Shown in pieces: positions 5,278 through 5,324 of a stretch of DNA of 5,324 bases. Under the pieces are notes generated by a model. The model did not search any database. It was not told the DNA's origin and was given only the letters and a program-made list of their open reading frames with translations. Position 1 is the stretch's first letter. Each line of letters opens with the position of its first letter. Made by a program: the position numbers and the translations under genes. The stretch lies in the NCBI GenBank assembly GCA_023422695.1, contig JAFAGN010000089.1, positions 1-5,324 on the forward strand, in the 5' to 3' direction. This DNA comes from Pseudomonadota bacterium (GTDB lineage: Bacteria; Pseudomonadota; Alphaproteobacteria; Sphingomonadales; Sphingomonadaceae).

Positions 5278-5324
5278 GGCCGCCGTCGGTCTTGCTCTGC
5301 ATTGATGCGTAAACCGCTGGCGGC

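Noticed and set aside
5226..5324. Minus-strand frame entering from the right edge and ending at TAG (5228-5226), tail ETPFAGATF
   Set aside because: All three minus-strand frames are open across most of this short GC-rich stretch, the frame runs through the palindromes, and I recognise no protein family. A convergent gene end cannot be excluded.
5305..5324. ATG at 5305 opening a frame MRKPLA to the window end
   Set aside because: No ribosome binding site is visible and only six codons are available; it could be a gene start, but there is no support.

Overview
The window looks like chromosome from a GC-rich alphaproteobacterium, most likely a sphingomonad (Sphingopyxis/Sphingomonas type). The evidence is the high GC content, strong third-position G/C bias in every gene, the sphingomonad-like TyrRS sequence, and an intergenic inverted repeat built on a GAGCTTGTCGAAG core, which I recognise from memory as common between sphingomonad genes. 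This placement is inference; no database was searched.

Layout. (1) Positions 2-379 (+) hold the C-terminal end of RecG helicase, cut by the window edge. (2) Converging on it from the minus strand is a small PilZ-domain (c-di-GMP receptor type) protein, 405-746. The stop codons of these two genes lie in the two copies of a 23-nt near-perfect tandem duplication. (3) Upstream of pilZ on the same strand is tyrS (821-2047, minus), complete, encoding tyrosyl-tRNA synthetase. (4) Only 32 nt separate the tyrS start from a divergent two-gene unit on the plus strand: a DOMON-like protein (2080-2637, TTG start) overlapping by ATGA with a NamZ/DUF1343 family exo-beta-N-acetylmuramidase (2634-3842). (5) A 138-nt gap follows, dominated by a REP-like inverted repeat (3859-3946). 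(6) Next is a complete M24-family metallopeptidase with a Tat-type signal peptide (3982-5229). (7) The last 95 nt contain two overlapping hairpins and no gene I can support.

How the genes relate. RecG (DNA repair) and TyrRS (translation) are housekeeping genes. tyrS and pilZ are co-directional and 74 nt apart, so they may share a transcript. The DOMON-like/NamZ pair is the most interesting unit. Its overlap implies coupled translation, and NamZ points to turnover of peptidoglycan sugars (release of terminal MurNAc). That would place the poorly characterised DOMON-like protein in cell-wall sugar recycling. The M24 peptidase is predicted to be exported and is separated from namZ by the repeat, so a functional link is not established.

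Nothing here looks like a mobile element, CRISPR array, defence island or tRNA/rRNA gene. The candidate novelty is limited to the DOMON-like/NamZ cassette, the covarying REP-like repeat and the tandem duplication at the recG/pilZ junction.
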